The position numbers and the translations under genes are program-made. Under the pieces are notes generated by a model, which ran no database searches, was not told the origin of the DNA, and saw nothing but the letters and a program-made list of their open reading frames with translations. 64,000 nt of DNA from Paraburkholderia lacunae (GTDB taxonomy: Bacteria > Pseudomonadota > Gammaproteobacteria > Burkholderiales > Burkholderiaceae), in the NCBI RefSeq assembly GCF_003353175.1, contig NZ_QHKS01000009.1:248001-312000 (forward strand), read 5' to 3'. Of this stretch, positions 36,871 to 46,366 are shown one piece after another (within the stretch, counting starts at the first letter, position 1; each line of letters begins with the position of its first letter).

Positions 36871-38223
36871 TCAGTCGTGGGGATGCAGGATTTCGCCGTG
36901 ACCATGACCATCGTGGTCATGATGATGATCGTGGTCATGATGATGATCGTGGTCATGATGATGATCGTGGTCATGGTCGCCATGGTCGTGATCGTCTTCG
37001 TCGAAGTCCCATGCCGGGAACGGGTCGGCGAACTGTTGCCACGATTGTGGTCCCGCTGCATATTCCGCGTCGGTCAGCAGGCACGCGTCGAACTTCGCCT
37101 GCCAGACGGCGGGGTCGATGCCGATTCCGATCAACACCAGTTCCTGGCGCCGGTCGCCGATGCTCATATCGTGCGGATCGCCGTGCCAGTCGCCGGCAAT
37201 TTCGGCGGCCAGCTCATCGCCGCCCTCCGGCCATTCGCTGCGATCCTGAGCGGCCCACCACATTCCCGCCGGACCATGCCGGCATGCGCCGCCCGCCTGC
37301 GACAGCGAACCGGCGATGTCGTTACGCGTCGCAAGCCAGAAAAAGCCTTTGCTGCGCAACACGCCCTGCCACTCCTGATGCAGCAGCGCCCACAGGCGTT
37401 CCGGATGAAACGGCCGCCGCGCCCGGTAAATGAAGTTGCCGATACCGAATTCGTCGGCTTCGCCCTGATGCGCATGGCCGTGCTCGTGATTCAGCGAGGC
37501 CAGCCAGCCCGGCGCGCTCGACGCTTCGTCGAAATCGAAGCGGCCAGTGTTCAGCACCTCGGCGAGCGGCACCGCGCCGAAGCGGCTCACCACCTGCGTG
37601 GCTCGCGGATTGATGCGCGCGAGGATACGTTGCAAACGCGTGAGGTCGTCGGCGCTGACGAGATCGGCCTTGTTCACCACCAGTACGTCGCAGAATTCGA
37701 TCTGCTCGATCAGCAGTTCGACCAGCGTGCGATCGTCTTCTTCAGTGGCGGCGATGCCGCGCTCGGCAAGCGCGTCGGCCGAAGCGTAGTCGCGCAGGAA
37801 ATTGAACGCATCGACTACCGTCACCATCGTGTCGAGCCGGGCGACGTCGGACAGCGACACGCCGTCACCATCGACGAAGGTAAACGTTTCTGCGATCGGC
37901 ATCGGTTCCGCCACGCCGGTCGATTCGATCAGGATCGCGTCGAAGCGCTTTTCGCCGGCAAGGCGCTTGACCTCGACCAGCAAGTCGTCGCGCAGCGTGC
38001 AGCAGATGCAGCCGTTCGACAGTTCGACGAGCTGCTCTTCGACATGTGAGAGCGCGGCGGCATCGCGCACGAGGGTCGCATCGATATTGACGGCGGCCAG
38101 ATCGTTGACGATCACGGCCACGCGCAAACCCGCCCGATTCGCGAGGATGTGGTTCAGGAGCGTGGTCTTGCCGGCGCCCAGAAAACCGGAGAGCACGGTG
38201 ACGGGCAATAGCGGCTGGTTCAT
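36871..38223 (-). CDS. COG0523/CobW-family metallochaperone GTPase with His-rich tail
   Basis: A 450-residue G3E GTPase. Walker A is GFLGAGKTT (13-21), the metal-binding CxCC motif is NGCICC (70-75), Walker B region is [11 protein letters not shown], and the guanine-specificity motif is NKAD. The C-terminal CobW domain follows, then a tail rich in His and Asp (DHDHHH units, about residues 415-445), coded by 18-bp tandem repeats. Low-zinc-induced ZigA/YciC-type members have this build and deliver zinc to client enzymes. No Zur gene is nearby. The ATG at 38223 ([13 protein letters not shown]) gives the standard N-terminus. Confidence 0.9.
   Translation of the reverse strand: MNQPLLPVTVLSGFLGAGKTTLLNHILANRAGLRVAVIVNDLAAVNIDATLVRDAAALSHVEEQLVELSNGCICCTLRDDLLVEVKRLAGEKRFDAILIESTGVAEPMPIAETFTFVDGDGVSLSDVARLDTMVTVVDAFNFLRDYASADALAERGIAATEEDDRTLVELLIEQIEFCDVLVVNKADLVSADDLTRLQRILARINPRATQVVSRFGAVPLAEVLNTGRFDFDEASSAPGWLASLNHEHGHAHQGEADEFGIGNFIYRARRPFHPERLWALLHQEWQGVLRSKGFFWLATRNDIAGSLSQAGGACRHGPAGMWWAAQDRSEWPEGGDELAAEIAGDWHGDPHDMSIGDRRQELVLIGIGIDPAVWQAKFDACLLTDAEYAAGPQSWQQFADPFPAWDFDEDDHDHGDHDHDHHHDHDHHHDHDHHHDHDGHGHGEILHPHD
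36910..36976. repeat. 18-bp tandem repeat coding the His-rich tail
   Basis: Three exact copies of ATCGTGGTCATGATGATG (36910-36927, 36928-36945, 36946-36963) and a partial fourth (36964-36976). Each unit encodes six residues of the DHDHHH pattern on the other strand. Copy number could change in frame by slippage. Confidence 0.9.
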
Positions 38224-38435
38224 CGCAGTACGGAAATGCAAGAGGATTGGAAGGCGTGCCGGGCGCGGGGTCTGATGACGCCATGACCGGACTGATGGCC
38301 ATGCACCGCCGGCAACACGAAGCCGCATTGTGCATCAAACGGACAGTGGCCGCGTGACTGGCTCCGAGCGGCGACTCGCGCAAGCTCGGGCGCACGCGTG
38401 AACAGGAACGCCGTGCTCGCCCGTACAACTGCGGC

Positions 38436-38888
38436 TCAGCGCGCAGCAGTCGCCGGCATCAGGTTCCACTTGCGCAGGATCGCGGCGATCTCCTGAGCGT
38501 ATTTATCGCGCAGCGCCGGTGTTTCGGAGTGGTAGGCTCCGACTGCTTGCCACGTATTGCCGTACTTGTTCATCTGGCGGCGCAGATGCCATGCGGCGAT
38601 ATAGACGTTCTTGCAAGGCTCCATCAGCGTGCCTTGCGAGATGCCGTACTGTGCGAGCGTAGGCAGATGGATCGAATTGATCTGCATGACCCCGTAATCG
38701 GTCGAGCCGTTTGCATTCTTATGCAACGCGTCCGGCCGGTTGTGCGACTCCTGCCACGCAATCGCCCGCAGAATCAACGGGTTGACCTTCTGATACCCGG
38801 CTGCCGCGTCAAAGCAGTCGGCGCGCGCGGACCCTGCTGCTATCAGCACGGCAAGTCCTGCGGCGACGGTGACGAGGCTTTGTTTCAT
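38436..38888 (-). CDS. Small periplasmic lytic transglycosylase (IagB/BfpH-like)
   Basis: A 150-residue SLT-type peptidoglycan lytic transglycosylase. The signal peptide is MKQSLVTVAAGLAVLIAAGSARA; the catalytic Glu is in AIAWQESHNRPDALHKNANGSTDYGVMQINSIHL (Glu near residue 47). Cysteines at CFDAAAG and EPCKNVY are likely disulfide-bonded. Such small enzymes open the cell wall for secretion or pilus machines; placement 0.5 kb from gspD, divergent from it, suggests service to the type II secretion system, which is inference. Confidence 0.88.
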   Translation of the reverse strand: MKQSLVTVAAGLAVLIAAGSARADCFDAAAGYQKVNPLILRAIAWQESHNRPDALHKNANGSTDYGVMQINSIHLPTLAQYGISQGTLMEPCKNVYIAAWHLRRQMNKYGNTWQAVGAYHSETPALRDKYAQEIAAILRKWNLMPATAAR

Positions 38889-39159
38889 CGGTCAAGATGA
38901 TTGAACAAATTGCAAGAGTAAGGCCTGGTAAGGGCATCGATCGGCCAAACTTCAGTCGCGCAAGGCCGGAGAGCCGCCTTGGCCGGGCGTGAGCCGGGCA
39001 CGGGGGAAAACCCCCGTAGTCCAGCTGCAACCGGCACCCCGAACGGCTCGTATCATACCGGCAGGCAATCGAGCGTCAAGTTGGCTAACCGACATAATCC
39101 AGCCAAAAACGCAGCACTTATGCGGCACCGCGCACGGAAGCGCAAACGCTTTCAAATAT

Positions 39160-39189
39160 TTGACAGTCCGGAAATCTATTTAGAGTAAT
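39160..39189 (+). promoter_or_regulatory. Candidate promoter upstream of gspD
   Basis: A perfect TTGACA (39160-39165) is followed at 15-18 bp by TAGAGT/AGTAAT (39181-39189) as a weak -10. It lies about 215 bp before the gspD start. The spacer 38889-39404 has no gene that I can support. Confidence 0.35.
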
Positions 39190-39404
39190 CGCACGGCGCT
39201 GTTCGATTTGTGACAAATCCGACATGAAAAACTGTTACTGTTCCTTTTTTTCGGAAATTGGGCGGCCAGCATCCAAGGCGACGATTGCCCGTGAAGCCCG
39301 CCGGCAGATCGAGGGGGCTGCGGCCTGCTCACATGTCCGCACTGCATGACCGCCGGCGGCTCCGGTTGCCGGTATCGATACCACATTCCATGAGAAGAAA
39401 TCGT

Positions 39405-41714
39405 ATGGCTTTGCGTCGCGTCGCAACGGCGCTGCTGGTGGTCGGATTGATCACCGCGCAGACAGCACAGGCACAGGTGACACTCAATTTCGTGAACGCC
39501 GACATCGATCAGGTGGCCAAGGCGATCGGCGCGGCAACCGGCAAAACGATCATCGTCGACCCGCGCGTGAAAGGTCAGTTGAATCTTGTGTCCGAAAATG
39601 CGGTGCCAGAAGACCAGGCGCTGAAGACCTTGCAGTCTGCGTTGCGGATGCAGGGTTTCGCGCTGGTGCAGGACCACGGCGTGCTGAAAGTCGTGCCCGA
39701 AGCCGACGCCAAGCTGCAAGGCGTGCCGACCTATATCGGCAACGCGCCGGTGGCGCGCGGCGACCAGGTGGTCACGCAGGTGTTCCAGCTGAAGAACGAG
39801 TCGGCCAATAATCTGCTGCCCGTTTTGCGTCCGCTGATCTCGCCGAACAATACCGTGGCGGCTTATCCCGCCAACAACACGATTGTCGTGACCGATTATG
39901 CCGACAACGTGCGGCGTATCGCGCAGATCATCGCGGGCGTGGATACGGCTGCGGGCCAGCAGGTCCAGGTTGTGCCGCTGAAAAACGCGAACGCGCTCGA
40001 CGCCGCGCAGCAGCTCACGAAGATGCTCGATCCGGGCACCATCGGCAGCACCGACACGACGCTAAAGGTATCGGTCACGGCCGACCCCCGCACCAACTCG
40101 CTGCTGCTGCGCGCGTCGAACGCCGGGCGGCTGAACGCGGCGAAGTCCCTCGCGAAACAGCTCGACGGGCCGACCGGACAGCCCGGCAACATGCACGTCG
40201 TGGCGCTGCGTAACGCGGACGCGACGAAACTCGCGAAGACCTTGCGCGGGATGCTCGGCAAAGGCGGCGAGACCGGCGCAGCGACCGGCTCGAACGAAGC
40301 GAGTTCGTTCAACCAGAGCGGCGGCGGCGGCTCGTTTGGCAGCAGTTCGACGGGTACAGCGGGTACGCCACCCCTGCCATCGGGTGGACTCGGAAGCAGC
40401 TCGTTCGGGTCGCCGGCGGGCGGCGGCGCAGGCGGGGCGTACGGCTCGAGCGGCGGTGCCGGTTCCGGCGGCCTGCTCGGCGGCGAAAAGGAAAAGAGCG
40501 AGGACAATCAGCCGGGCGGCATGATCCAGGCAGACTCCGCCACCAACTCGCTGATCATCACGGCGTCGGACCCGGTGTACCGCAACCTGCGGGCGGTGAT
40601 CGGCCAGCTCGACGCGCGGCGCGCGCAGGTCTATATCGAGGCGCTGATCGTCGAACTGAACTCGAACACGAACGCCAATCTCGGCATTCAATGGCAGGTG
40701 GCGAACAACGAGGTTTTTGCCGGCACCAATCTGGCGACCGGTTCGGGCAACAGCATCGTCAATCTGACTGCGGCGGCGGCGAACGCGACCACCGGCGGTC
40801 TCGCTGGGGCGCTCGTAGGACAGAATCTCCAGCAGGGGCTCAACGTCGGCTGGGTACACAACATTTTTGGCGTGAAGGGACTTGGTGCGCTGCTGCAGGC
40901 GCTGTCGCAGACCGCCGATGCAAACGTGCTGTCCACGCCTAACCTCATCACGCTCGACAACGAGGAAGCCAAGATCGTCGTCGGCACGAACGTGCCGATC
41001 CAGACGGGTTCGTATTCGAACCTCACGAGCGGCACCACGGGCAACGCATTCAATACTTTCGACCGCGTCGACGTCGGTCTGACGCTGCACATCAAGCCGC
41101 AGATCACCGATGGGGGAATCCTGAAGCTGCAGCTCTACACGGAAGACTCGGCGATCGTGAACGGCACGACCAACGTGGCGACCAACCCGGCCGGCCCGCA
41201 GTTCACCAAGCGTTCGATCCAGTCGACGGTGCTCGCCGATAACGGCGAGATCATCGTGCTGGGCGGCCTGATGCAGGACAACTACCAGGTCAGCAACAGC
41301 AAGGTGCCGCTGCTGGGCGATATCCCGTGGCTTGGCCAGCTGTTCCGCTCGGAACAGAAGACCCGCAACAAGACCAACCTGATGGTGTTCCTGCGCCCCG
41401 TGATCATCAGCGATCGCGATACTGCGCAGGCCGTGACGTCGAACCGCTACGACTACATCCAGGGCGTACAGGGTGCCTACAGGTCGGACAACAACCTGAT
41501 CAAGGACAAGGACGATCCGGTGGTGCCGCCTAAGCCGATCGGCCCGGCCGAGGGCGGCTCGGCCGCCATGAACCTGTTCGATCTCGACCAGATGCGGCGC
41601 AAGCAGATGGCGCCACCGCCGCCGGCCAGCGCTCCCGCGGCGACAAACGGTGCGGTGCAGGCCAACCCTGTGCCCGCTGCACCGTCCACCGCGTCGCCCG
41701 GAGCGCAGCCGTGA
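39405..41714 (+). CDS. gspD: Type II secretion outer-membrane secretin GspD
   Basis: Multimeric outer-membrane channel of the general secretion pathway, about 769 residues. The signal peptide MALRRVATALLVVGLITAQTAQA precedes the N0 domain (VTLNFVNADIDQVAKAIGAATGKTIIVDP), repeated N1-N3 domains, and the secretin core with VPLLGDIPWLGQLFRS. A Gly/Ser-rich low-complexity insert occupies roughly residues 285-370 within N3, longer than usual. The C-terminus is Pro/Ala-rich. I used the ATG at 39405, preceded by GAGAAGAA; an in-frame ATG at 39390 is an alternative. The stop overlaps the gspE start. Confidence 0.95.
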   Translation: MALRRVATALLVVGLITAQTAQAQVTLNFVNADIDQVAKAIGAATGKTIIVDPRVKGQLNLVSENAVPEDQALKTLQSALRMQGFALVQDHGVLKVVPEADAKLQGVPTYIGNAPVARGDQVVTQVFQLKNESANNLLPVLRPLISPNNTVAAYPANNTIVVTDYADNVRRIAQIIAGVDTAAGQQVQVVPLKNANALDAAQQLTKMLDPGTIGSTDTTLKVSVTADPRTNSLLLRASNAGRLNAAKSLAKQLDGPTGQPGNMHVVALRNADATKLAKTLRGMLGKGGETGAATGSNEASSFNQSGGGGSFGSSSTGTAGTPPLPSGGLGSSSFGSPAGGGAGGAYGSSGGAGSGGLLGGEKEKSEDNQPGGMIQADSATNSLIITASDPVYRNLRAVIGQLDARRAQVYIEALIVELNSNTNANLGIQWQVANNEVFAGTNLATGSGNSIVNLTAAAANATTGGLAGALVGQNLQQGLNVGWVHNIFGVKGLGALLQALSQTADANVLSTPNLITLDNEEAKIVVGTNVPIQTGSYSNLTSGTTGNAFNTFDRVDVGLTLHIKPQITDGGILKLQLYTEDSAIVNGTTNVATNPAGPQFTKRSIQSTVLADNGEIIVLGGLMQDNYQVSNSKVPLLGDIPWLGQLFRSEQKTRNKTNLMVFLRPVIISDRDTAQAVTSNRYDYIQGVQGAYRSDNNLIKDKDDPVVPPKPIGPAEGGSAAMNLFDLDQMRRKQMAPPPPASAPAATNGAVQANPVPAAPSTASPGAQP

Positions 41715-43261
41715 GCACGCCGTCCACGCCGCCGTCAGCTACAACGTCGTCGGCATCGGCGCGGGCCACCACGGTTGCGCCCGCAGTCGTGGGCGAGCAC
41801 GCCGAACGTGCCGCGCCGTCGGCGGTTGCCGCGCGCCTCGTGCCCTACGGCTTCGCCCGCGGCGGCCAGATTCTGGTCGCGCATCAGCATGCCGACAGCC
41901 TCGAAGTCTGGATCAGCGAACGCACGAGCGATGCCGCGCTCGCCGAAGTCGCGCGCAACTTCGGCGCTCTCTCGGTCGTGCGGCTGCCCGCCGACGAACT
42001 CGCGCAGGCGATCAACCAGGCGTATGCGCGCCAGGACGGCAGCGCCGCGCAGGTGGTCGGCGAAGTGGAAGGCGAAGTCGATCTGTCGCGCCTGATGCAG
42101 GACATTCCCGAGGTCGAGGATCTGCTGGAATCGGAAGACGACGCGCCGATCATCCGCATGATCAACGCGCTGCTCACGCAGGCCGCGCGCGAACAGGCCT
42201 CGGATATTCATATCGAGCCGTTCGAGACGTCGTCGGTGGTGCGCTTCCGGGTCGACGGCACGCTGCGCGACGTCGTGCGGCCGAAGAAGGCGCTGCACGG
42301 CGCGCTGATCTCGCGGATCAAGATCATGGCGCAGCTCGATATCGCCGAGAAACGTCTGCCGCAGGACGGCCGCATCACGCTGCGCGTCGGCGGCCGTCCG
42401 GTCGACGTGCGGGTCTCGACGCTGCCCACCGGCCACGGTGAGCGCGCGGTGCTGCGTCTGCTGGAAAAGGACGCATCGCGCCTGAATCTCGAAGCGCTCG
42501 GCATGGGCGCCGACACGCTCGGCAAGTTCGACCGGCTGATCGCCAGGCCGCACGGCATCGTGCTGGTGACCGGCCCGACCGGCTCGGGCAAGACGACCAC
42601 GCTGTACGCGTCGATGTCGCGGCTCGAAACGGCGACCACCAACATCATGACGGTCGAAGACCCGATCGAATACGACCTGTCGGGCATTGGCCAGACGCAG
42701 GTCAACGAGCGGATCGGCATGACCTTCGCGCGGGCGCTGCGCTCGATTCTGCGGCAGGACCCGGACGTCATCATGATCGGCGAAATCCGCGATCTGGAAA
42801 CCGCGCAGATCGCGGTGCAGGCATCGCTCACCGGCCACCTTGTGCTGGCGACGCTGCACACGAACGATGCGGCCTCCGCCGTCACCCGTCTGACCGACAT
42901 GGGCGTCGAGCCGTATCTGCTGGCGTCGTCGCTGCTCGGCGTGCTGGCGCAGCGGCTGGTGCGGCGCCTGTGCCCGGTGTGCCGTGAAGAGCGCGTCGAG
43001 GAAGATGGCCGCGTGCACTGGCATCCGGTGGGCTGCGACAAGTGTGGCCAGTCGGGTTATGCGGGCCGGCGCGGCGTGTACGAACTGCTGCTGATCGACG
43101 ACGGCATCCGCACGCTGATTCACCGCAACGCATCCGACGCGGAGATTCTGACAGCCGGCCGCGCGCAGGGCATGCGCACGCTGCGCGAGGATGCGGACCG
43201 CTGGCTTGCGTCCGGGCTGACATCGCTGGAAGAAGTGATTCGCGTGACGGGCGGAGCATAA
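41711..43261 (+). CDS. gspE: Type II secretion ATPase GspE
   Basis: Cytoplasmic hexameric ATPase that powers pseudopilus assembly; 516 residues starting at a GTG in a GTGA overlap with gspD. Residues 1-35 are a Ser/Thr/Ala-rich extension. Walker A is GPTGSGKTTTLY (288-299), the Asp box MTVEDPIEYDL (313-323), Walker B VIMIGEIRD (353-361) and the His box LATLHTNDA (379-387). A zinc-type pair CPVC (421-424) and CDKC (442-445) is present. It lies 4 bp before gspF in what looks like one operon gspD-E-F. Confidence 0.97.
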   Translation: MSTPSTPPSATTSSASARATTVAPAVVGEHAERAAPSAVAARLVPYGFARGGQILVAHQHADSLEVWISERTSDAALAEVARNFGALSVVRLPADELAQAINQAYARQDGSAAQVVGEVEGEVDLSRLMQDIPEVEDLLESEDDAPIIRMINALLTQAAREQASDIHIEPFETSSVVRFRVDGTLRDVVRPKKALHGALISRIKIMAQLDIAEKRLPQDGRITLRVGGRPVDVRVSTLPTGHGERAVLRLLEKDASRLNLEALGMGADTLGKFDRLIARPHGIVLVTGPTGSGKTTTLYASMSRLETATTNIMTVEDPIEYDLSGIGQTQVNERIGMTFARALRSILRQDPDVIMIGEIRDLETAQIAVQASLTGHLVLATLHTNDAASAVTRLTDMGVEPYLLASSLLGVLAQRLVRRLCPVCREERVEEDGRVHWHPVGCDKCGQSGYAGRRGVYELLLIDDGIRTLIHRNASDAEILTAGRAQGMRTLREDADRWLASGLTSLEEVIRVTGGA

Positions 43262-43265
43262 GCGC

Positions 43266-44483
43266 ATGCCGGCATTTCGTTTCGAAGCGATCGACGCGGC
43301 GGGCAAAGCGCAAAAAGGCGTGCTCGACGCGGACAGCGCGCGCGGCGCGCGGACCAATCTGCGTTCGCAAGGCCTGACGCCGCTGGTGGTCGAACCGGCC
43401 GCGACGCGCACGCGCGGCGAGCGCAGTCAGCGTTTGTCGCTGGGGCGGCGCCTCTCGCAGCGCGAGCAGGCGATCCTGACGCGCCAGCTGGCGAGCCTGC
43501 TGATCGCCGGCCTGCCGCTCGACGAAGCGCTCGCGGTGCTGACCGAGCAATCGGAGCGCGACTACATCCGCGAACTGATGGCGTCGATTCGCGCCGAAGT
43601 GCTCGGCGGCCATTCGCTCGCGAATGCGTTGACGCAGCATCCGCGGGACTTCCCCGAAATCTATCGCGCATTGGTGGCCGCCGGCGAACACACCGGCAAG
43701 CTCGGTCTCGTGCTGTCGCGTCTGGCCGACTACATCGAGCAGCGCAACGCGCTGAAGCAGAAGATCGTGCTCGCGTTCACGTATCCGGCCGTCGTCACGA
43801 TCATCGCCTTCGGCATCGTCACGTTTCTGTTGAGCTATGTGGTGCCGCAGGTCGTGAACGTGTTCGCCAGCACCAAACAGCAGTTACCGTTTCTCACCGT
43901 GCTGATGATGGCGCTGTCCGGTTTCGTGCGGAGCTGGTGGTGGGCGGTGCTGATAAGTGTCGCCGTGCTGGCGTATCTGGTGCGCTCGATATTGAAGCAA
44001 CCCGGCCCGCGCCTCGCATTCGACCGTTGGCTGCTGACCGCCCCGCTGCTGGGCAAGCTCGTGCGCGGCTACAACACCGTGCGTTTTGCCAGCACGCTAG
44101 GCATTCTGACCGCCGCCGGCGTGCCGATTCTGCGCGCGCTGCAGGCCGCGGCCGAAACGCTCAGCAACAACGCGATGCGCGCGAACATCGACGACGCGAT
44201 CGTGCGCGTGCGTGAAGGCACGTCGTTGTCGCGCGCGCTCGGTAATACGAAGACGTTTCCGCCGGTGCTGGTTCACCTGATCCGTTCGGGCGAGGCGACC
44301 GGCGACGTGACGACGATGCTCGACCGCGCCGCCGACGGCGAAGCACGCGAACTGGAGCGCCGCACGATGTTCCTGACGAGCCTGCTCGAGCCGTTGCTGA
44401 TTCTGGCGATGGGGGGAGTGGTGCTGGTGATCGTGCTGGCGGTGATGCTGCCGATCATCGAGTTGAACAACCTGGTGCAGTAA
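43266..44483 (+). CDS. gspF: Type II secretion inner-membrane platform protein GspF
   Basis: Polytopic inner-membrane protein that bridges the ATPase and the pseudopilus; 405 residues, the standard length. The N-terminal MPAFRFEAIDAAGKAQKGVLDADSARGARTNLRSQGL, the repeated T2SSF domains (LTRQLASLLIAGLPLDEALAVL and FASTLGILTAAGVPILRALQAA), and three main membrane helices near 170-190, 215-235 and 375-400 are seen. It is the last gene of the gspDEF block; the next gene on this strand is gspG after reversed gspC. Confidence 0.97.
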   Translation: MPAFRFEAIDAAGKAQKGVLDADSARGARTNLRSQGLTPLVVEPAATRTRGERSQRLSLGRRLSQREQAILTRQLASLLIAGLPLDEALAVLTEQSERDYIRELMASIRAEVLGGHSLANALTQHPRDFPEIYRALVAAGEHTGKLGLVLSRLADYIEQRNALKQKIVLAFTYPAVVTIIAFGIVTFLLSYVVPQVVNVFASTKQQLPFLTVLMMALSGFVRSWWWAVLISVAVLAYLVRSILKQPGPRLAFDRWLLTAPLLGKLVRGYNTVRFASTLGILTAAGVPILRALQAAAETLSNNAMRANIDDAIVRVREGTSLSRALGNTKTFPPVLVHLIRSGEATGDVTTMLDRAADGEARELERRTMFLTSLLEPLLILAMGGVVLVIVLAVMLPIIELNNLVQ

Positions 44484-44595
44484 AGCGGCGGGGTTTGCTG
44501 ATTGCGCGGTCGCCGCGGTTGCCGTGGCTTATGGCTGGTTATAGCGGGGTATGACAGCCACAGCCGCGCAATCTGCCGGATCGGAGCCGGCTGGT

Positions 44596-45018
44596 TTAGC
44601 GCACGTAGATCGTAGGACCTGCCGCATTAGCCGGGAGGAACACTTCGGAATGCGCGCCGTTGCGATCGATGATGATCGAGCGGGCGCGGACCTCGGAGAG
44701 TTTGGCGCCTTGCATGAGCGCGCTGCCGAGCGACACTGCATGCGGCGGCTCGCCACCGACGCTAACGATCGCCGCGGAGCCTTCATGCAACGCAAGGATG
44801 CCGAACAGATGCACGTCCTGGTTCGCGTTGCGCGTGAGCTGACCGCCGAACAGCGTAGCCGCCTGTTCGGTCGAGATCGGGGGGTGCGCTGCGGCGGCGG
44901 GCAACGGAGCGCCCGACATCGTGGACAGTGTGATGACCCAGTAGGTGAGCGTCGCGCAGAACACGGCGAATAGCGCGAGCGACAGAAGGCGAATTTGGAT
45001 GGCGTTCATGCGCATCAT
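44596..45018 (-). CDS. gspC: Type II secretion protein GspC, short form, reversed
   Basis: A 140-residue bitopic inner-membrane protein that links the platform to the GspD secretin. One membrane helix spans about residues 9-31 (LLSLALFAVFCATLTYWVITLS), followed by a periplasmic HR-type domain: TEQAATLFGGQL, VHLFGILALHEGSAAIVSVGGEPPHAVSLGSAL. There is no PDZ or coiled-coil domain, unlike the 270-300-residue GspC of enteric bacteria. It is coded against the other gsp genes, an arrangement known in Burkholderia. Start codon choice among three nearby methionines is uncertain. Confidence 0.88.
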   Translation of the reverse strand: MMRMNAIQIRLLSLALFAVFCATLTYWVITLSTMSGAPLPAAAAHPPISTEQAATLFGGQLTRNANQDVHLFGILALHEGSAAIVSVGGEPPHAVSLGSALMQGAKLSEVRARSIIIDRNGAHSEVFLPANAAGPTIYVR

Positions 45019-45065
45019 TGTACGGACTATTGTGAAATTTGCGTTGGGTTGAAAGCGCCCCTTAA

Positions 45066-45096
45066 CCTGGCGCTTTGCGCCAGGCCCCCGAGGGGG
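45066..45096. repeat. Adjacent GC palindromes upstream of gspG, REP-like
   Basis: CCTGGCGC-TTT-GCGCCAGG (45066-45084) abuts CCCCCGAGGGGG (45085-45096) in the 240-bp spacer between divergent gspC and gspG. Two packed palindromes of this kind resemble repetitive extragenic palindromes of Burkholderiales; other copies were not found in the window. Confidence 0.45.
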
Positions 45097-45258
45097 TGAG
45101 CAAACTTGGGGCGGCCCGGCGTTTTCTCACGACCCTTCAACTGCATGACATTAAAATGACCGGCTGGGCGTGTTCAATGGCACCCTGATTGCGAGTGCGT
45201 CTGCCATTGCGCGAATCCCGCCCGATCGAAAATTTCACCTGAAAAGAGGTAGCAATCT

Positions 45259-45723
45259 ATGCAACTGTCGACCACTCGCCGCACGGAATTCGCGGGTTCG
45301 CGCAGCCGCCTTCAACGCGGTTTTACGCTGATCGAAATCATGGTCGTGATCGCGATTCTCGGCATTCTGGCCGCGTTGATCGTACCGAAGATCATGAGCC
45401 GTCCCGATGAAGCACGGCGCGTCGCCGCCAGGCAGGACATCGGCACGATGATGCAGGCGTTGAAACTTTACCGTCTCGACAATGGCCGTTATCCGACCCA
45501 GGAGCAGGGCCTGCGCGCGCTGATCGAAAAACCGGGCACGGACCCGGTGCCGAACAACTGGAAGGACGGCGGCTATCTCGAGCGTCTGCCGAACGATCCT
45601 TGGGGCAATAGCTATCAGTATCTGAATCCGGGCGTGCACGGCGAAATCGACGTGTTCAGTTACGGCGCGGATGGCAAGGCGGGCGGCGAAGGTAACGACG
45701 CCGACATAGGTTCGTGGCAGTAA
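45259..45723 (+). CDS. gspG: Type II secretion major pseudopilin GspG
   Basis: Main subunit of the secretion pseudopilus, 154 residues. The prepilin cleavage site is [27 protein letters not shown] at Gly21-Phe22, with the conserved Glu5 of the mature protein. C-terminal [32 protein letters not shown] and the calcium-site region near NDADIGSW match the family. It starts the second gsp block (G to N) and is preceded by a GAAAAGAGG ribosome-binding site. The prepilin peptidase gspO is not in this window. Confidence 0.97.
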   Translation: MQLSTTRRTEFAGSRSRLQRGFTLIEIMVVIAILGILAALIVPKIMSRPDEARRVAARQDIGTMMQALKLYRLDNGRYPTQEQGLRALIEKPGTDPVPNNWKDGGYLERLPNDPWGNSYQYLNPGVHGEIDVFSYGADGKAGGEGNDADIGSWQ

Positions 45724-45819
45724 TACACTGATTTTCAGGCGCGCCGGGTTGCTCTTCTCTTCAGCGATCCGCCGCGCGCTTTATCGACTTTTCGTATTTG
45801 ATCGTTCGTGGCCGGCACT

Positions 45820-46365
45820 ATGCGTATGTCCGCTTGCAAGTCCCGTGTGGACACACCGTGTACGGCGCCGATGCCACGCGCGGCGTGCACCGGCGCGCGC
45901 GTGCGCGGATCGAAGCGTGCAGCGGGCTTCACGCTGCTCGAAATGCTGGTGGTGCTGATGATCGCGGGCTTGCTGGTGTCGTTGACGGCGCTGACGATGA
46001 CGCGCAATCCGCGCACCGATCTGAACGAAGAAGCACAGCGTCTCGCGCTGCTGTTCGAATCGGCCGGCGACGAAGCCCAGGTGCGCGCGCAGCCGATCGC
46101 GTGGCAGCCGCTCGATGGCGGTTTCCGTTTCGACCTGCGTACCGAAGACGGCTGGCGTCCGCTGCATGACGATCTGCTCGGCCCACGCCAGTGGGAAGGT
46201 GGCGTGACCGGCGTGACGATCAACTATCCCGGCTCGGACGCGCAGCCGAGCCGTGTCGTGTTCGGCACCGAGGCGATCGACGTGCCGGTGCAGATCACGC
46301 TGTTTTCGGCGGCGGGCAGCGCGACGATCGTCGGCACCGGCAATGGCCGCTATGAGGTGCACTGA
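45820..46365 (+). CDS. gspH: Type II secretion minor pseudopilin GspH
   Basis: Minor pseudopilin of about 181 residues. The cleavage site AAG|FTLLEMLVVLMIAGLLVSLTALTM is at about residue 36, giving a leader longer than usual. The mature part holds the GspH domain (RLALLFESAGDEAQVRAQPIAWQPLDGGFRF). I used the ATG at 45820; a GTG at 45808 and an ATG at 45826 are also in frame. It ends 1 bp before the gspI start. Confidence 0.9.
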   Translation: MRMSACKSRVDTPCTAPMPRAACTGARVRGSKRAAGFTLLEMLVVLMIAGLLVSLTALTMTRNPRTDLNEEAQRLALLFESAGDEAQVRAQPIAWQPLDGGFRFDLRTEDGWRPLHDDLLGPRQWEGGVTGVTINYPGSDAQPSRVVFGTEAIDVPVQITLFSAAGSATIVGTGNGRYEVH

Positions 46366-46366
46366 G

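Noticed and set aside
36772..38049. 425-codon plus-strand frame opposite the COG0523 GTPase
   Set aside because: Starts inside the HU terminator, repeats of Met/Val come from the reversed His-repeat DNA, and no ribosome-binding site is present.
41735..43411. 558-codon open frame on the minus strand opposite gspE
   Set aside because: It mirrors the codon pattern of gspE in GC-rich DNA, encodes a His/Arg-rich sequence with no family motif, and gspE is certain.
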